A stretch of 64,000 nucleotides of DNA from Edaphochlamys debaryana. Its lineage: Eukaryota; Chlorophyta; Chlorophyceae; Chlamydomonadales. Position numbers and translations under genes: made by a program. Shown here in pieces: positions 30,903-43,258 of the stretch. The notes under the pieces were generated by a model. The model saw nothing but the letters and a program-made list of their open reading frames with translations, was not told the origin of the DNA and did no database searches. The first letter of the stretch is position 1. Each line of letters begins with the position of its first letter. The stretch lies in NCBI GenBank assembly GCA_016858145.1, contig JAEHOE010000010.1, positions 1,240,001-1,304,000 on the forward strand. Direction: 5' to 3'.

Positions 30903-33900
30903 TTACCGCGTCTGCTGCGAGGGCGAGATGAGCAGGCCAGACGCGTCCGCGCCGATGCGCACGAAGTCGCCCAGCGGCGAGATCTGGCCCTTGCAGTCCG
31001 GCACGAAGCGGGCGCCCGTGTAGGGGTCCTCCGCGTACTTGGAGCCCTGTGGGGTTGGCGGCATGGAGTGTTTGGAGAAAGGACTCGGGCCCAGAACAAA
31101 GGTCCAAAAGCAGGCGGGCGGCTGGGACGCGCTAGCAGTGTCCCCCAATGCAAGTGGGTGACGGGGCTACGGCGCGGCGGGACGCGGCAGCGCACCTTGT
31201 AGATGGGCGTGAACGTGAGGGCGCACAGGTCGAAGGGGTTGCGCGGGTCGTAGTTGACCTTGATGGCGTCCGTGGGCGTCTTCTCGCACGCTGCCAGCAC
31301 GGTGCGCGCCTGCTCGGCGATCTTGGCGCCCGCGTTGAGCTCCAGCAGCCTGCGGGGCAACAGGCGTGTGGCAAAATCCCAGGTTGAGAGCGGGGATGAG
31401 CGAAGCGCATCAAGCGGAGCAAGGCCAGCAGCAGAGCAGAAAGAAGAGCAGGAGCCGGGAAGCACGTGTTGAGAGGGGTATGGGATACTGAGAGGCTGTG
31501 CGCACCTGCGGCAGAACGTGGCACAGGTGGCGAAGTTCTTGAGCTTGAAGAAGATGGTCATGGCGGAGCGCAGCGACAGCGCCAGGTGCACGGCCTGCAG
31601 GCGGCAGTGCGTGAAGTAGGCCGCCAGCTCGGCGTTGCGCGCCATGTCGTCGTCGCGCAGCTCCTTGCGCTTGAGCTCGCAGCTGCAGAGGAACGGGTGG
31701 GGGCAGCGTAAGGGGCGGAAGGGCGGGAAGACAGTGAGCTGTGGTGGCATGGCCAAATGATTGCAGCAGCAGGGAAGGCCGCAGCAGCACCAGAATCGGT
31801 GGTGGACAGGGCAAGAGGCTTACCGCAGCGCCGTGTGGTACTCGCGGCAGATGGAGAGCAGCTCCTTGACGTCGTCCACCTCCTTGCGGCTCTCCACCAC
31901 GGTGAGCGGGATGATGTGCAGCATGCGCGTGAAGGCGCGCAGTGCGTCGCTGAACTTGCCCTCCGTCACCAGCTTGTAGGCCGCCTGCGAGGAAGGAGGA
32001 GAGGCGTGGGGCAGCGCGGTCAGGAAAGAACAGAGCCATGAGGCCAACCATCAGCAACGGACTGCCTGGCCCTGCCTTGCGTGTATAGCAACATGGAGGG
32101 AAGCTTGGCCCGGAAACGACTTGCAGCACTCAGGCTCAGTACCCATCTCGGCCCGATCAACGAAGGCGCCAACGCACCTTGAGCGAGTCCTCCAGGCCGG
32201 TCAGCGAGTAGAGCAGCGCCGGCGCAGTGGGCGGCTGCGTGGTGTGGTCGGCGGACCAGTTGCGGTCCAGGTGGGCCATGACCGAGGGCACGCCGGTGAG
32301 GCCGGGCACCACGCCGAAGGCCGCCGAGTAGAGGTCCATGAAGTAGGGCTTGAGCGGCTCGAAGTCGGCCGCCCCCAGCTGGCGGTGTATGAGCGACATG
32401 GCCGTCGCCCACGACCCGGCCGCGGCGTGGTCAGCCGCGACCTGGCTGCGCTTGTCGAGCCACCGCTGGCTGGCGGGCACGCCCGGCGCGGGCGCGGTGA
32501 AGGGCGCGGCCGCGCCGCCCGCGGCGGCCGCCTGCGCCTCCGCCACCACGTCGGCCGGCAGGTCCAGGTCCTCCATCTCCCAGCCCTCCGAGCCGCCCTC
32601 GCCGCCCAGGCCCTCAAGAGCGTCCTCGTCGCCCGCCCCGTCGCCTGCGGTTGTAACCGTCGGGGCAAGCCGGTACTTGTCAAAGATCAGGTCGAGTGAG
32701 ATCAGGAAAGCCACTAAGCTTCGAGCATGCAACCATGGCAACGGAGCAAATGGCGGCGTCCTGCCATCCCATGACCGGCAAGGCACCACCACGGAGTCCG
32801 CCACAGACAACAAGAACCCCGAGCAAACTGCGCACCTCCTCCGCCCAGGTCCAGGTCATCGTCGCCCCAGCCAGCGCCCTCAAGCGCCGACTCATCAATG
32901 TCCATGGCAGCGGCCGCGGCCGCAGCAGCGCGGCCCTTGGCGCCCGGCACCGTCGCGCCGCTGGTGGCGCCCGTGACGACCGCGCCCTTGGCCGCCAGCG
33001 TCTCGAAGAAGCCCTTGGACACGGTCAGCAGCGGCCAGTTCTCCTCGCGGAGGATGGGCTGCGGCGGCTGCATGAGGATGGTGGACTCGGGCGTGGGCAC
33101 GTCCGGCACCTCGCCGTTCAGCTTGCCCGCCAGCCGCTCCGCCTCCTCGACCAGGCCGTGCGTGGCCGCGGCCACGTAGGCCAGCGGCAGCTGGCCCGAC
33201 TGCTCCAGGATGCGGATCTGCAATCATTTGCAAACATGGGGCGCCGAGAGTGGAGTCAGCCATGCATTGCCCCACGCGGTTGCTGAACGCTGTGCTAGGC
33301 GTGAACAGGCGGGTTTGTAAGAACCCGGAAGCGTGAGGGAGGTGTGGGCGGATGCCGCACCTGCTCCTGCACGTCGCCCAGGTACAGGGCGTTGTGGAAG
33401 CGGCTCATGATGTCGGAGCGCATCTCGGCGATCTTGAGCATCTTGCGCAGCTTGTCGGTGTGGCCCGCGATGAGGTACAGGAACGACAGGCGCTCGTACG
33501 ACTTGGTCTTCTGGTAGCTGAACTCCACGATGCTGTAGTTGCCCTGGCGCAGCGCCTCCACGCCTGCGGGAGCAGGTTGGGAGTGCAGTTGAGGTCAGGT
33601 GCATTCGCATCCGCCACAGAGCTGGATAAGAGCAAGCCGAAGCTCAGCTAGCTGCCCCACACACACGGCCCCCGCTCACCCAGGCGGTACCACGTGTCCT
33701 TGTCGTCCAGCGCCTGGGCCGCCTGCAGCGCCACCTCGATGTTGCCGCACTGCACGAGGCGAAAGGGCCAGGGAAGCAGCCACGTGAGTAGACGTACCGA
33801 GAGGTCAAGACCTTTCTGCTTCCCGCCAAGAGCTACCAGGCGAGAAGCTGCCCTGGAGGCTTTCCTTGCACAGGCCGCTGCTCCCAACCAACTGCTGCCC

Positions 33901-36900
33901 TGGACACTTTTCTTGATGGCCCACACAGGCTCAGCCCAAAACAGGCCCAACGCAGAACGGGCCCCACCTGCACGGCCAGGTTGAAGCGCGAGCGCTCGTC
34001 GCTGACGAAGTGCAGCGCCACCTCGGGGAAGCCCTTCTGCTGCAGGTACGAGATGATGGCGGTGCCGCACAGCCCGCCCGAGCGGACCATGTTGACCACG
34101 GCGTCGTAGCGGCCCTGCAGCAGCGCCAGCTTGAACATGTACTCGGTGGGGTCCACCTGCAGCGGCAGCGCGGGAGGGAGGGAGTCAGCCAGGGTTACAG
34201 GGCCCTTAGTCAGATACTAGGAAGACGCTCGTGCCAGGGAAGCTGCAGCCGTTGTTCTTGTCTCCTGATTTGAGTGAACGCAGTGGTTGTCAAACCTATG
34301 CGGGGCCAGGCGCCTGGCGCAGCGCATGCGCGCCCACCTGGATGGTGCGGTTCTTGCCCTCGCGGTCCAGCGCGTGCACGATGCCGCCGGCGACGCGCGT
34401 GATGTAGAGCGGCGAGTCGAGCGTGCGGATGATGCCCGAGTCGCCGTTGGGCAGGCAGTACTTGAGGTGGTTGAGCGTCGTGTACAGCAGCACGCCGCTG
34501 TCGTCCCACGCCGCCGACTTGACGCGGATGGTCTCGTGCACCGTCTGCGCGCCGCCCAGGCGCTTGTCCGCGATGATGATGGCGTGCTTGGAGAGCAGCG
34601 CCACCATGGACATGTCGTTGTTCCAGACCACGTACTTGATGAACGGCGTGGCCAGCTCGGCCATGGACGAGCGCTGCTGGATGTCGTACAGCGTCACCTG
34701 GAGGGCGCAAAAGGGCAGGGCACACCGTTTCATGCACTGGGTAACCGAACGGTGGAGGCGGGAAGGGCGGTTGGTGGGCTGGGCAATGGGTCGTGAGACC
34801 TTACAGCTAAGCGCAGACGGCTCACCTTGTCCTCCGAGCGGCACAGAAGCATGCCGGTGCCGGCGTAGAAAACCGAGTCCGTGGTGGCGCAGGGCGTGGG
34901 CACCTGCAGCAGGGACGGCAAGGCAGCCATGGGCGCAGGGCAGTCAGCGGGGCACCCGTAAGGCACTTGAAGCATCCCACCGGTCCAACCCAAAGCAGCC
35001 CTTTCTTTCCGAAGCCCAGGGCCTAGATGCCCAGGCCGCCGCCCCTACCTTCTTGGTGATCTCGTTCTGCAGGTTGCGGATCTGGATGGTGTTGGTGGCC
35101 TTGTCCAGCACAGCGAAGCGGTTGCGCGCGATGAACACGGCGGACGTGCCCAGGCCGCGCTTGGCGTCCTGCGAGGGACCAGGTTGGCCACCACACGGCT
35201 CAGACAGCGGTAGAAGACCAGCAAGGGCCTCATGATCGCCCTAGCCCGCGGCAGCCAAGCTTTGCTAGTCAAGCCAAGCCTTGGTCCGTAGAGACAACCC
35301 GATGCCCGCTCACCGGGGCGGTGTCACCGCGGGCCGCCTCCTTGGGGATGGCGTACAGCTCGTAGGTGCCGCCGTCCACGTCCGAGGTGATGAGCAGCGC
35401 GTTCTCGGCCGGGTTATACGCCAGGGTCTTGGGGCCCTGCATGGTCCAAGCCCACACTTGTCAGACAGCTGCGCCACCACCCTTCCCCTAGCCCCTGCAT
35501 GCCCCTTCTCCTCTGCCTCCGCCTTCCAGCTGCACATGTAGGTCGAGTGGCCAGCCCAGCGCGCTGCTGGCGGGAGGGCATGCGCGCACCTGGTTGGCGC
35601 CGGCGCTGCCCGCGCGGCGGATGGACATGAGCGGGTTGTCGCGCTGCGTGGCGAAGTCGTAGGTGCGCAGGTAGCGGTCCTTGACGTAGTAGAGCGTGTT
35701 GGCGTGCACGGCGCAAGCGGGGCGCTCGCGCTCCAGCTTGAACACGATCATGCCGCTGCGGGGCAGGGGAAGGGAAGGAGAGGAAGGGTGCTCGGGAGGC
35801 GAAAGCGCAGGGAAAGGTTGATAGCAGGCCCGCAGCTTGCATGAGGGTCAGTTCCCAGGTAACAGTTTGCTACCAGGTGAAGATGGGAACCCAGGCCAGG
35901 GAGGCAGGGAGGTAACACCACGTGCGAGACACGCACCCGTCGTGGCCGGCCGCCAGCAGGTTGATCTCCGGGTGGCTGGACAGGATCCAGAACCGGTCGT
36001 GCTCGCGGCGGAAGGTCTGCACGCCCGTGCGCTTGGACATGTCCCACACGCGGATGCTCTTGTCCTCCGAGTTGGAGATGATCAGGTCCTGCGGGAGGGA
36101 GGTTGGCAGCACGGTTCGCCTCGGAGCCCAGTAGCAGGCGGTGTGGACCCTTAGCACGACGCCGCCCCTTCCGCGGCGTAAGGCTCTCCAGCTTGTCAAC
36201 CTCGTGCAAGCTGTGCCGTATGCCTTGTCCCGCCAGCTGCTCCTTTACCGCTTGCATGCAGCCGCTCGCCCGCGTCGAACCCAAGCCCGACGGTGTGACG
36301 CGAAGCCATTTTCGCACAAGCTCCCCCAAACCTGCGTTGCACCCTGACCGTGCACCGGCCCTGCCACACACCTGGCGCGCGTGGAACATGACGCACGAGA
36401 CGTTGTTGGTGTGGCCGCGCAGGGTGTCCACCTCCCACGCCTTGCTCTCTGCGGGGCCAAGCGCGGAGGGGGGAACACGTATGTAATCCCCGACCAAAGC
36501 AACTATGCCTCCACCTCAGCTGGGCCGCCTGCTGTACGAGTCTGCGGCACGTGCAGTCCTCTGCACATCACCCGTGGCAAGGAACGCTGCTCGGATGCCC
36601 CCCTACTCTACTGTCCCCTCCTTCACATGCTCCCCGCCGCGAATGCGTCAAAGCCCCACACCCATGCGGCGTCAGCCAAGCCCTGGCCGCTCCAACCCAC
36701 CGTTGTAGCGCCACAGCTTGACCTGGCGGTCATCCGCGCCCGACACAATGAGAGGCAGCGTGGGGTGGAAGGCCGCCCAGTTCACGCCGCGGTCGTGGCC
36801 CTCCAGCACGTACTTGACCACCGCATCGCCGCCACCGAACAGGTCGGCATTCATCTGAGGGCCCAGGACAGCGCAGTTCAGTCCGCAGCTGGCAGCCTGC

Positions 36901-37930
36901 CCGCTAAACGAGGCCTACACAACGCGTGGGGGCTTGGGCAGTGCTCAGCCAAGCCTTTGGCCCCTCACAGGCAGCAGGGAAAGCGGGAGAAGGCACAAGC
37001 GCAGCAGGCGCCGGGCCACCCCGGGTGGAGCATGACGAGACCTCTTAGGACTTCCCTCCCAGCCCTGCACTTGGCTCTGCCCCCTGTCAATGCACTGCAG
37101 CTGGGCTGCCCCCAACCCCCAACCCCTCCTCCAGCATGCGCCCGGTGCCAGGCCTGGCTGCCCTCCCCACCTGCGGCAGGCGCAGCACGTCCTCCCCGCC
37201 CGGCGCCACCGTCTTCTTCCGCAGCCCGCTGATGTCCCACACGCGGACCGTCTGGTCCAGCGAGGCGGACACGACCAGGTCCTCCTTTGGGTGAAACACC
37301 GCGCACATGACGTAGTGGTTGTGCCCCGTGAGCACCGAGATGCAGTTCCGGGACTGCCAGTTCCAGATGCGGATGGTCTGGTCATCGCTGGCGCTGACAA
37401 TCCAGGGGTACTCGTGGTGGAACTGGACCGTGCGGATGTAGTCCAGGTGGCCCAGCAGGGTGAAGAGACACCGGCGGAGCTTGTAGTTCCAGATCTTAAT
37501 CTTATAGTCATCGCCGCCCGACACGAACAGCGGCTGGGATTTGTGGAAGTGCACGCCGCGAACGGGGCCGTCGTGCTCGTCAAAGCGGTCGATCAATGTG
37601 CCCATGCGGTAGTCCCAGAGCTGTAAAGGCAGGGAGAGCCGGGTCAGCTCCTGTGCCCAGCCATGCGGGAGCTGCAGTGCTGCGTGCGCACCTGGACCAC
37701 GCCGCTGTGCAGCGACGCGAGGATCCATGGCCTGCAGCAACAGCGGTCATGCAGAGTAGCTCAGACCCGTGCTCGCCAGGCTGAATATGATCCTACTTTG
37801 TTAGCAGGACCAGGTGCTTTGCCTGCTCCCGCCCGCGAGCAACATGACTGCCGCGCCCAGCTCCGCACCGCTTGGGGTGGAAGGACAGGCCCTTCACACG
37901 GTTGCTCTTTGTCTCAAACTTCGTCAGCAT
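30903..37930 (-). CDS. COPA: Coatomer subunit alpha (alpha-COP), complete
   Basis: Large subunit of the COPI vesicle coat (B-subcomplex), which carries Golgi-to-ER cargo and binds KKXX-type signals through its N-terminal propeller. Exons 5' to 3': 37930-37869, 37731-37692, 37620-37171, 36854-36701, 36448-36372, 36088-35937, 35755-35590, 35436-35314, 35168-35049, 34903-34826, 34697-34338, 34156-33968, 33749-33680, 33563-33361, 33217-32836, 32644-32178, 31984-31824, 31682-31506, 31349-31196, 31046-30903. All phases agree, giving about 1242 residues, the normal family length. It starts [21 protein letters not shown]40 repeats follow (for example [41 protein letters not shown]), then the second propeller, the alpha-solenoid, an acidic/Ala-rich insertion and the conserved C-terminal domain ([19 protein letters not shown]). 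Nothing is missing. Confidence 0.97.
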
Positions 37931-38263
37931 TCTTCTCCGCCCGCCCAGCTCCAGCAAAGCTGCTCCCGGCTACGTCTCCGCGCACTGTGGCGCGCGCTCT
38001 GCTAAACAATCGTGCTTGAGTAATCAGGCAGAACTAAAGCCAGTAAGGCGAGCCCCGAAGGGCGAAAGGCGGAGTTCGGGGAGTAAGTTGTCGATCTGCT
38101 GGTCGCCCACGTCGCGGGGCCTACAAACCAAGCAGGTATTGCGCCCAAAGCGAGCTCGGGCAGCGATAGCTAAGAAGTTGTGGTGGCAGGGGCGAGTTGC
38201 AGGCGCGACTCAATCCGTACAGCGCCCCGCCCAATGCAGTGTGCTTGCCCGTGCCGGGCTGCC

Positions 38264-38910
38264 CGGCCGTGCGTTCGGGCCCCGGGGCGTTCCCCCGAGT
38301 CCCCTGACGCTGGGGAGGCCGGCTCAGACAGCCCGCGAAGATGGCGTTTTAATGGTGATGGGGAAGGTCGGGAAGGCTCATCAGGCTTGTCTGCATCTGT
38401 GCCGGGCTGCCGCCGTGCGTTCGGGCCCCGGGGCCTGCCGGGGCGGTCGCCCGAGTCACCTGACGCTGGGGTGGCCGGCTAAACAAGCTCGTGGGGATCG
38501 GGGTTTGCTGGGGAGTGAACTCCCGCGGGAGGGACGAAGGACACTAGGGAGTGCACGCCCGTCTCGACGGGTGCCGCCTGACCGCTGGAAGCCCGGGTTC
38601 ACTTCCCCAAAGTCCCCTGGCCCTGGGCCCCCACGGATCTCCTGCAGGGCCAGGTGAGGAAGGCGTAAGATCTGTGGAGACGGGGCGTTTTGGGGTGAGC
38701 AACCCCGGAGTTTGACAACGTGGCAAGAAGCCGCATCGTATAGGGTCGCAACCCCGGGGGCGTGTGCGTTCGGGCCCCGAGGCCTGCCGGGGCGGTTGTT
38801 TGAGTCACCTGACGCTGGGGTGGCCGGCTCATGAAGCCCGTGGAGATGGGGGCTTGCTGATGAAAGAACTCCCGCGGGAGGGGCAAGGGAGACTAGGGAG
38901 TGAACGCCTG
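38264..38910. repeat. Three dispersed GC-rich direct repeats
   Basis: Copies begin near 38264, 38417 and 38765 with TGCGTTCGGGCCCCG and share the block CACCTGACGCTGGGGTGGCC or a variant. The last two also share ACTCCCGCGGGAGG and ACTAGGGAGTG. The copies are diverged. Function unknown. Confidence 0.7.
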
Positions 38911-38983
38911 TCTAGGACGTAGCGTGCCGAAGTGGGGAAGTGTCATGACCCCGGGCTAGCCAGGCCGGAGGGTGGGCATCCCC

Positions 38984-39140
38984 GGTTGGATTGGAAAGTG
39001 CCCTGGGCACGCGGACGGATTGGGATTGGGCAACCTGGATTGGAAACCGTGGTCGGGGATTGAAACGGCCACCCTTGGATTAGGATTGACGATAGTGGAT
39101 TGGAAAGCTCAACCTTGGATTGAAGTAGCCAACTGTGGAT
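38984..39140. repeat. GGATTGG cluster 1
   Basis: About ten GGATTGG/GGATTGA/GGATTAG words at irregular 10-25 base spacing. A second cluster lies at 39925-40070. Confidence 0.7.
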
Positions 39141-39924
39141 TGAAGGCCCCCGCGCTGGGTTTGGCTGGGGTGAAGCCCAACGACACGCCTTCCACACCCG
39201 CGCTTACACTCAGCCTCAGCCTTACCCCGCCCTCGCCCTCGCCCCCTCGCCCCCTAGCCCCCCGGTCGTGTCGCGGTACGTGTCGCCGGCGGTCGGCGTG
39301 TCGTCGGCAAAGTCGCGATGAACGCTCCAGAAAACACTCTTGGGAAACCAGAGTCGCCCTCATTGCATCGCGCAGCCTAGTGCGTGGTCTTGCGTCCTCG
39401 CTGGAGACATGCCCGTGGAACGACAGGTCGTCGCGGACGGCCCGAGAGCGTGGACAGGAGCTCAAGAGCATGTGCTGTAGCAACAGCATGCTGCGCCGGT
39501 CCGCCTTGCCTCCCAGCGACATAAAGGACGCAGTGGAGCCAATGGCGCCACTGCTCCCCTGGGCCCTTTCGCGCCAGAGCCATGCCCTGAGGTTCAGGTC
39601 TCGCACCATCTGTAGCCTGGGATTAATCCCAGTCCGGTAGCTGTGCTCGAGGAGACTTTGACTCCACGATGCGACTCGCGAACTTGCAAACTGCCATCAA
39701 CTAGTAGGGATGCCATCGAGAGTTAGGGCTACTGCGACTCCAGGCAATTTAAGCTGTCGAGCTTGCCGGCTTGCCAGTACGTCGCGCAGACGGGGTACGT
39801 GCCATCACACCCCGGCGGCCCCCCCGACCCAGTGCTAAGCGCGGGAAATAGGGTTTAGAGAGACCAACAACGCAGAGCATGCTCAACGATAACTGATCAA
39901 AGGTCACGAGGAGTGGGATAGCTC

Positions 39925-40070
39925 GGTGGGGATTGGCGGTGGATTGGGGTTGGCTAGGGGGGATTGGGCTGGGCGACCGGGGATTGGGCGGGGCCGCCCT
40001 GGATTGGGATTGGACATGTGGGATTGGAAACCCGCGACCCGGATTGGAAACCCCCAACGTGGATTAGGAT
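39925..40070. repeat. GGATTGG cluster 2
   Basis: Same word and similar spacing as cluster 1, with the shared string ATTGGAAACC. The two clusters bracket the candidate exon near 39609. Confidence 0.7.
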
Positions 40071-40517
40071 TGCTCCCCGACCCCCCTGGGATTGCCCACA
40101 CGCTATCCACCCCGTGCCCAGCGGATTTGTGGATTGGCCGACCATGCCCACCCTCCAGCCAGGCAAAACGGGGTACACCATCACCCCCTGTTCGATCAGG
40201 CCGCCAGGGCACTCCTAGTCGCCTACGGCGCAGCAGATAAGACTTGGGATCCGGCGTGGCCTCTCTCTGCCTCCGGAATCAGCCCCAACAGCGTCAGCCG
40301 CCAGCCCTGGTGGCTTCCTACATCTGCAGCATCACCTTTGCTGCCAGCCCGCAGCGCTGGGTCAAGACAGCGTTGGGTCGTGACAGAAGGGGTCAAGGGG
40401 CGTGTTGGGGTGAGCTGTGAGCACCCCCGGGGGCGTATGTCCCTTGCTGGGACCTAAGGGGCCAGCCACCAGCCACAACCCACGCCTCTGGCCCTGAACA
40501 GATCGGGCCGCTTGTAC

Positions 40518-42208
40518 CTTGCTCCCCAGCCATGACATGGGCAGCGGCGCGTCATTGCACGCGTGCCTCTCGCCAGTGCGCGTACTGAGCTCCTCGCCAC
40601 GTGTGAAGTTCTGTGTCACGCTTACTGTGTACCCCTGAGGCCGGCGTCCCTTCGCATGTCCCCAGCCTCAATCTCAGGCCCTAGTTTGCGCTGTTGGCGT
40701 TCGTGCCGCACCCTGGTGCAAGCGGCGGCTCATGAAGCCGATGGTACAAGGAAGAAGGAACGCCCAGGGGAAGGCCAGACAGCAGGGATGCAGGTCAGGT
40801 CAGGTGCTCACCACGCGACACCAGTCTCTCATCATCGGACTGCCCTGTCCATTTCAAAGTGTTCAATCTGACAGGTCCCCCCGTCCCCGGCCCCCCTCGC
40901 CGGCCCCCTCGCCCAAGTCAGCGTTCGCTGCGCGCAGACAATGCTTGGCCGGTTGCATACACCGCACCGCACCGTGTCGTGGACACCAACTCGCATGTCC
41001 TTCTCCCTGTTGCCAAGCTGCACAATACGATGAACGTCTCTCTCCTTTCTTTTGCCCATCCAAGACTCCAAGTCCGTCCCGCAGACCTGCCTTTGGCCGT
41101 TATAGGGATGCCCGCCCTTAGCAGCATGCCTCCTTCGTGGGCGCTATGCCCTCCTCGTCCCCAGCAGCATGCTTCCATCCATACCGCCAGGCCCTGACCC
41201 ACACCACATCCCCTGCTCCCCGCAAGCCAACTCGCCCGCCCATAGCAACTTGGCTCTGACCGCTAGCGACCAACATGAAACTTCTTACCAAGGGGCCCAC
41301 CCTTTGGCCAGGTATCTTGCTTAGCGCTTAGATCCGACCCCTCTCCTGCGCCGTTCAGAGTAGCTCCTGGTCCCCTCGCATCCGTAAGGCTTCTACATAG
41401 CAGTAGTCCTCCCTGCCCCTATGGAACCCCGCCCTTCTTCCTTTCGTTCCCTTGTTGAGCTCTGTGAAAGGCTCGGCACGCCGCTTTCCTCCCATGCGCT
41501 TCACGCTATGTGCCTCGGCCACCTCATCCACCTCACTGCCCGCCCTGCGACTCCCCGCCGCTTCTCTTGTGCGCGCCGCATGCGTTTACCCGTCCCTAGC
41601 CATACGCGGGGTCTGGGCCCACATTAGTTGCCAGCCCATCCGCATGAGCCGCACAGGCAGGCCTGTACCCGCTGGATGAGTCCTTATGGCCTTCACTGCA
41701 CGACGGCGGCGGCAGCGGACCTAGTCGCCGGGCGACGGGCCGCCATCTTCAGCGGGCCCGCCGCCTTCAGTGGGCCCGCCGCCTTGCCTGCATGGGGGCA
41801 AGCGGGCGAGGGGCAGGAAAAGCTCGTTGGTAGCGGTAACGGCCCTGATCGGCCCCGCCTGGCAACGGGCGAGCGGGTGTGATAGCAGCCCAGCAGGTTA
41901 CGGGCTGCACGGGCCCTTCTCAAGGAGACGAAGCCCCGCCGCACGCTCTACTCTCTCAAGATATGCTACATGCTCTCATCAGTACATCCCATCCCCAACA
42001 ATACCCCTTCCGCCCGCCTCGCCCTCACCATCCTCGGATGGCGCCACGAAGATGTGCCTCGGGTTGGACGTCTGCCACACGTCCAGCCGGCCGTTCTTGT
42101 CGGCCTTGCTCAGCTCCAAGTAGGTGAACAGGGCCTCGGTCAGCGGCCCGATCTTGTGCTGTCTTGTCTCGGTGATCGTCAGCTTTAGCTCCCCGAACGG
42201 TTTGGGGG
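40518..42208 (-). CDS. Interrupted unknown gene, downstream part
   Basis: Two exons join cleanly: 42208-42029 (APKPFGELKLTITETRQHK, KIGPLTEALFTYLELSKAD) and 40624-40518 (VSVTQNFTRGEELSTRTGER to SWLGSK), phase 1 at the junction, GT-AG intron of 1.4 kb. The open frame also runs through 42209-42248 up to the LTR, but those 40 bases are an inverted copy of an exon on the far side of the retrotransposon, so the native exon probably began at or before 42208 in sequence now lost or displaced. I do not recognise the family. The upstream part of the gene lies at 53512-56627, 11 kb away across the element. Confidence 0.6.
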
Positions 42209-42248
42209 CGAGGGGCAGGTCAAACATGGGGACGAGATGACGGTCACG
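42209..42248. repeat. 40-bp inverted repeat abutting the 5' LTR
   Basis: Exact reverse complement of 53557-53596. It ends at the last base before the LTR. Confidence 0.9.
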
Positions 42249-42804
42249 TGTCAGGCACTGGCATGTCACCGTGCCTGGAAGGTATCCGGAGGGGTACCGG
42301 GAGGGGTACCGGGAGGCCGTGTCGGGAAATGCATGGAGAAGTCGCGGGAAGTCGAAGGGTCGGCGGACGCAGGTAGGCGCCGCACGAACCCAATTGCACC
42401 ACGGGGGATTTCGTTAGCAGACTTGCTCGCCGCAGCCGGTGGAGCTGCGTCGAGGCTTAGTGGCGTAATGTGGTAGGGTGAGCAATCATCGGTGGACAGA
42501 GTGTCGTACGATCGGGGATAGCGGGGTAATGGGCGCGGGGACAGCCGCCATCGGCGTCTGTTCCCAAGCTCTCTGGTACTGCTTGCCGGTGTTGCTTACG
42601 TAGTGGACAGACCAAGCCGTTATTGCTGAGCACGTAGCTAGGAGAGCTGCGTAGCTGCTGTAAGGAGTTGAGTGCGCTCCTGCCGAATTTGCCATCGACC
42701 GTCGATCCGCCAGTAAGCTGAGCGTGCGAGGGGGCGATAGGCCCAGATCTACGTGTCAGAGGACGTCAGCAAGGGCGTGCCTGCTGGACGTCGCCGTCTT
42801 CCCA
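42249..42804 (+). repeat. 5' LTR
   Basis: Starts TGTCAGGCACTGG and ends GTCTTCCCA. Same length as, and as far as I can read identical to, 52905-53460. Contains tandem GGAGGGGTACCG words near its start and a TGTAA poly(A) signal at 42659-42663. Confidence 0.93.
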
Positions 42805-43047
42805 GCTTGGGAACAGACCGCGCGCGATACTTGCGCGCGAAGGGTAGAAGCACGCTTCTGCGGCAAGCCGCCGGCAGAGCGCCAGAGCTATTGGATAGGC
42901 TAAGGCCTTTGCGACTACCGTATCCAGCGGCCAAGGCCGTGCATCCGGTTACGTGCCTTGTGACATCCGCGACATCAAGCTCAGACCAAGGCTGCGCTAC
43001 CTGTGCAGTCAAGACTGCGTCTGACATATCCTCCCATTGCCCGTGCC

Positions 43048-43179
43048 ATGGCTACGTCTCTTCCGGAGGACCGTCTTCCCAGCCGTAACATGTACCTGGC
43101 CTCCCGCGGCCTGCCCACCGAGCCCCTGCCCCGTCGCCCCAACCAGAGCATCGAGGAGTACCGGGCGCTGTACGACTGA
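43048..43179 (+). CDS. Small leader ORF of the retrotransposon, 43 residues
   Basis: Opens with MATSLPEDRLPSRNMYLASR and ends SIEEYRALYD, 243 bases after the 5' LTR and about 1.07 kb before the Gag ATG. Its third codon positions are mostly G/C, as in real genes here. Function unknown; it could be a leader peptide or the first exon of a spliced transcript. Confidence 0.4.
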   Translation: MATSLPEDRLPSRNMYLASRGLPTEPLPRRPNQSIEEYRALYD

Positions 43180-43258
43180 GGGGCCTAAGGGCTTGTGGCG
43201 CGGGGGAACTAGTATATCTGGATCATCTAGGGCCGGTGGCCTAAGGGCCGTGTTTCGT

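Larger units (their letters stand above)
37931..40517. other. Repeat-rich region upstream of alpha-COP
   Basis: 37931-38230 is probably the alpha-COP 5' UTR and promoter. The rest holds the GC-rich direct repeats and two GGATTGG clusters listed below. A candidate minus-strand exon at about 39609-39290 (starts MVRDLNLRAWLWRER after a good CAG acceptor, phase 0) could belong to the gene interrupted by the retrotransposon; support is weak. Confidence 0.4.

Noticed and set aside
31757..34796. Plus-strand open frames over alpha-COP
   Set aside because: Antisense shadows of confirmed alpha-COP exons in GC-rich DNA.
42486..42695. 69-codon minus-strand frame in the 5' LTR, repeated at 53142-53351
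   Set aside because: It is present twice only because the LTRs are identical. It has no domain and lies antisense to the element, so I give it no coding status.
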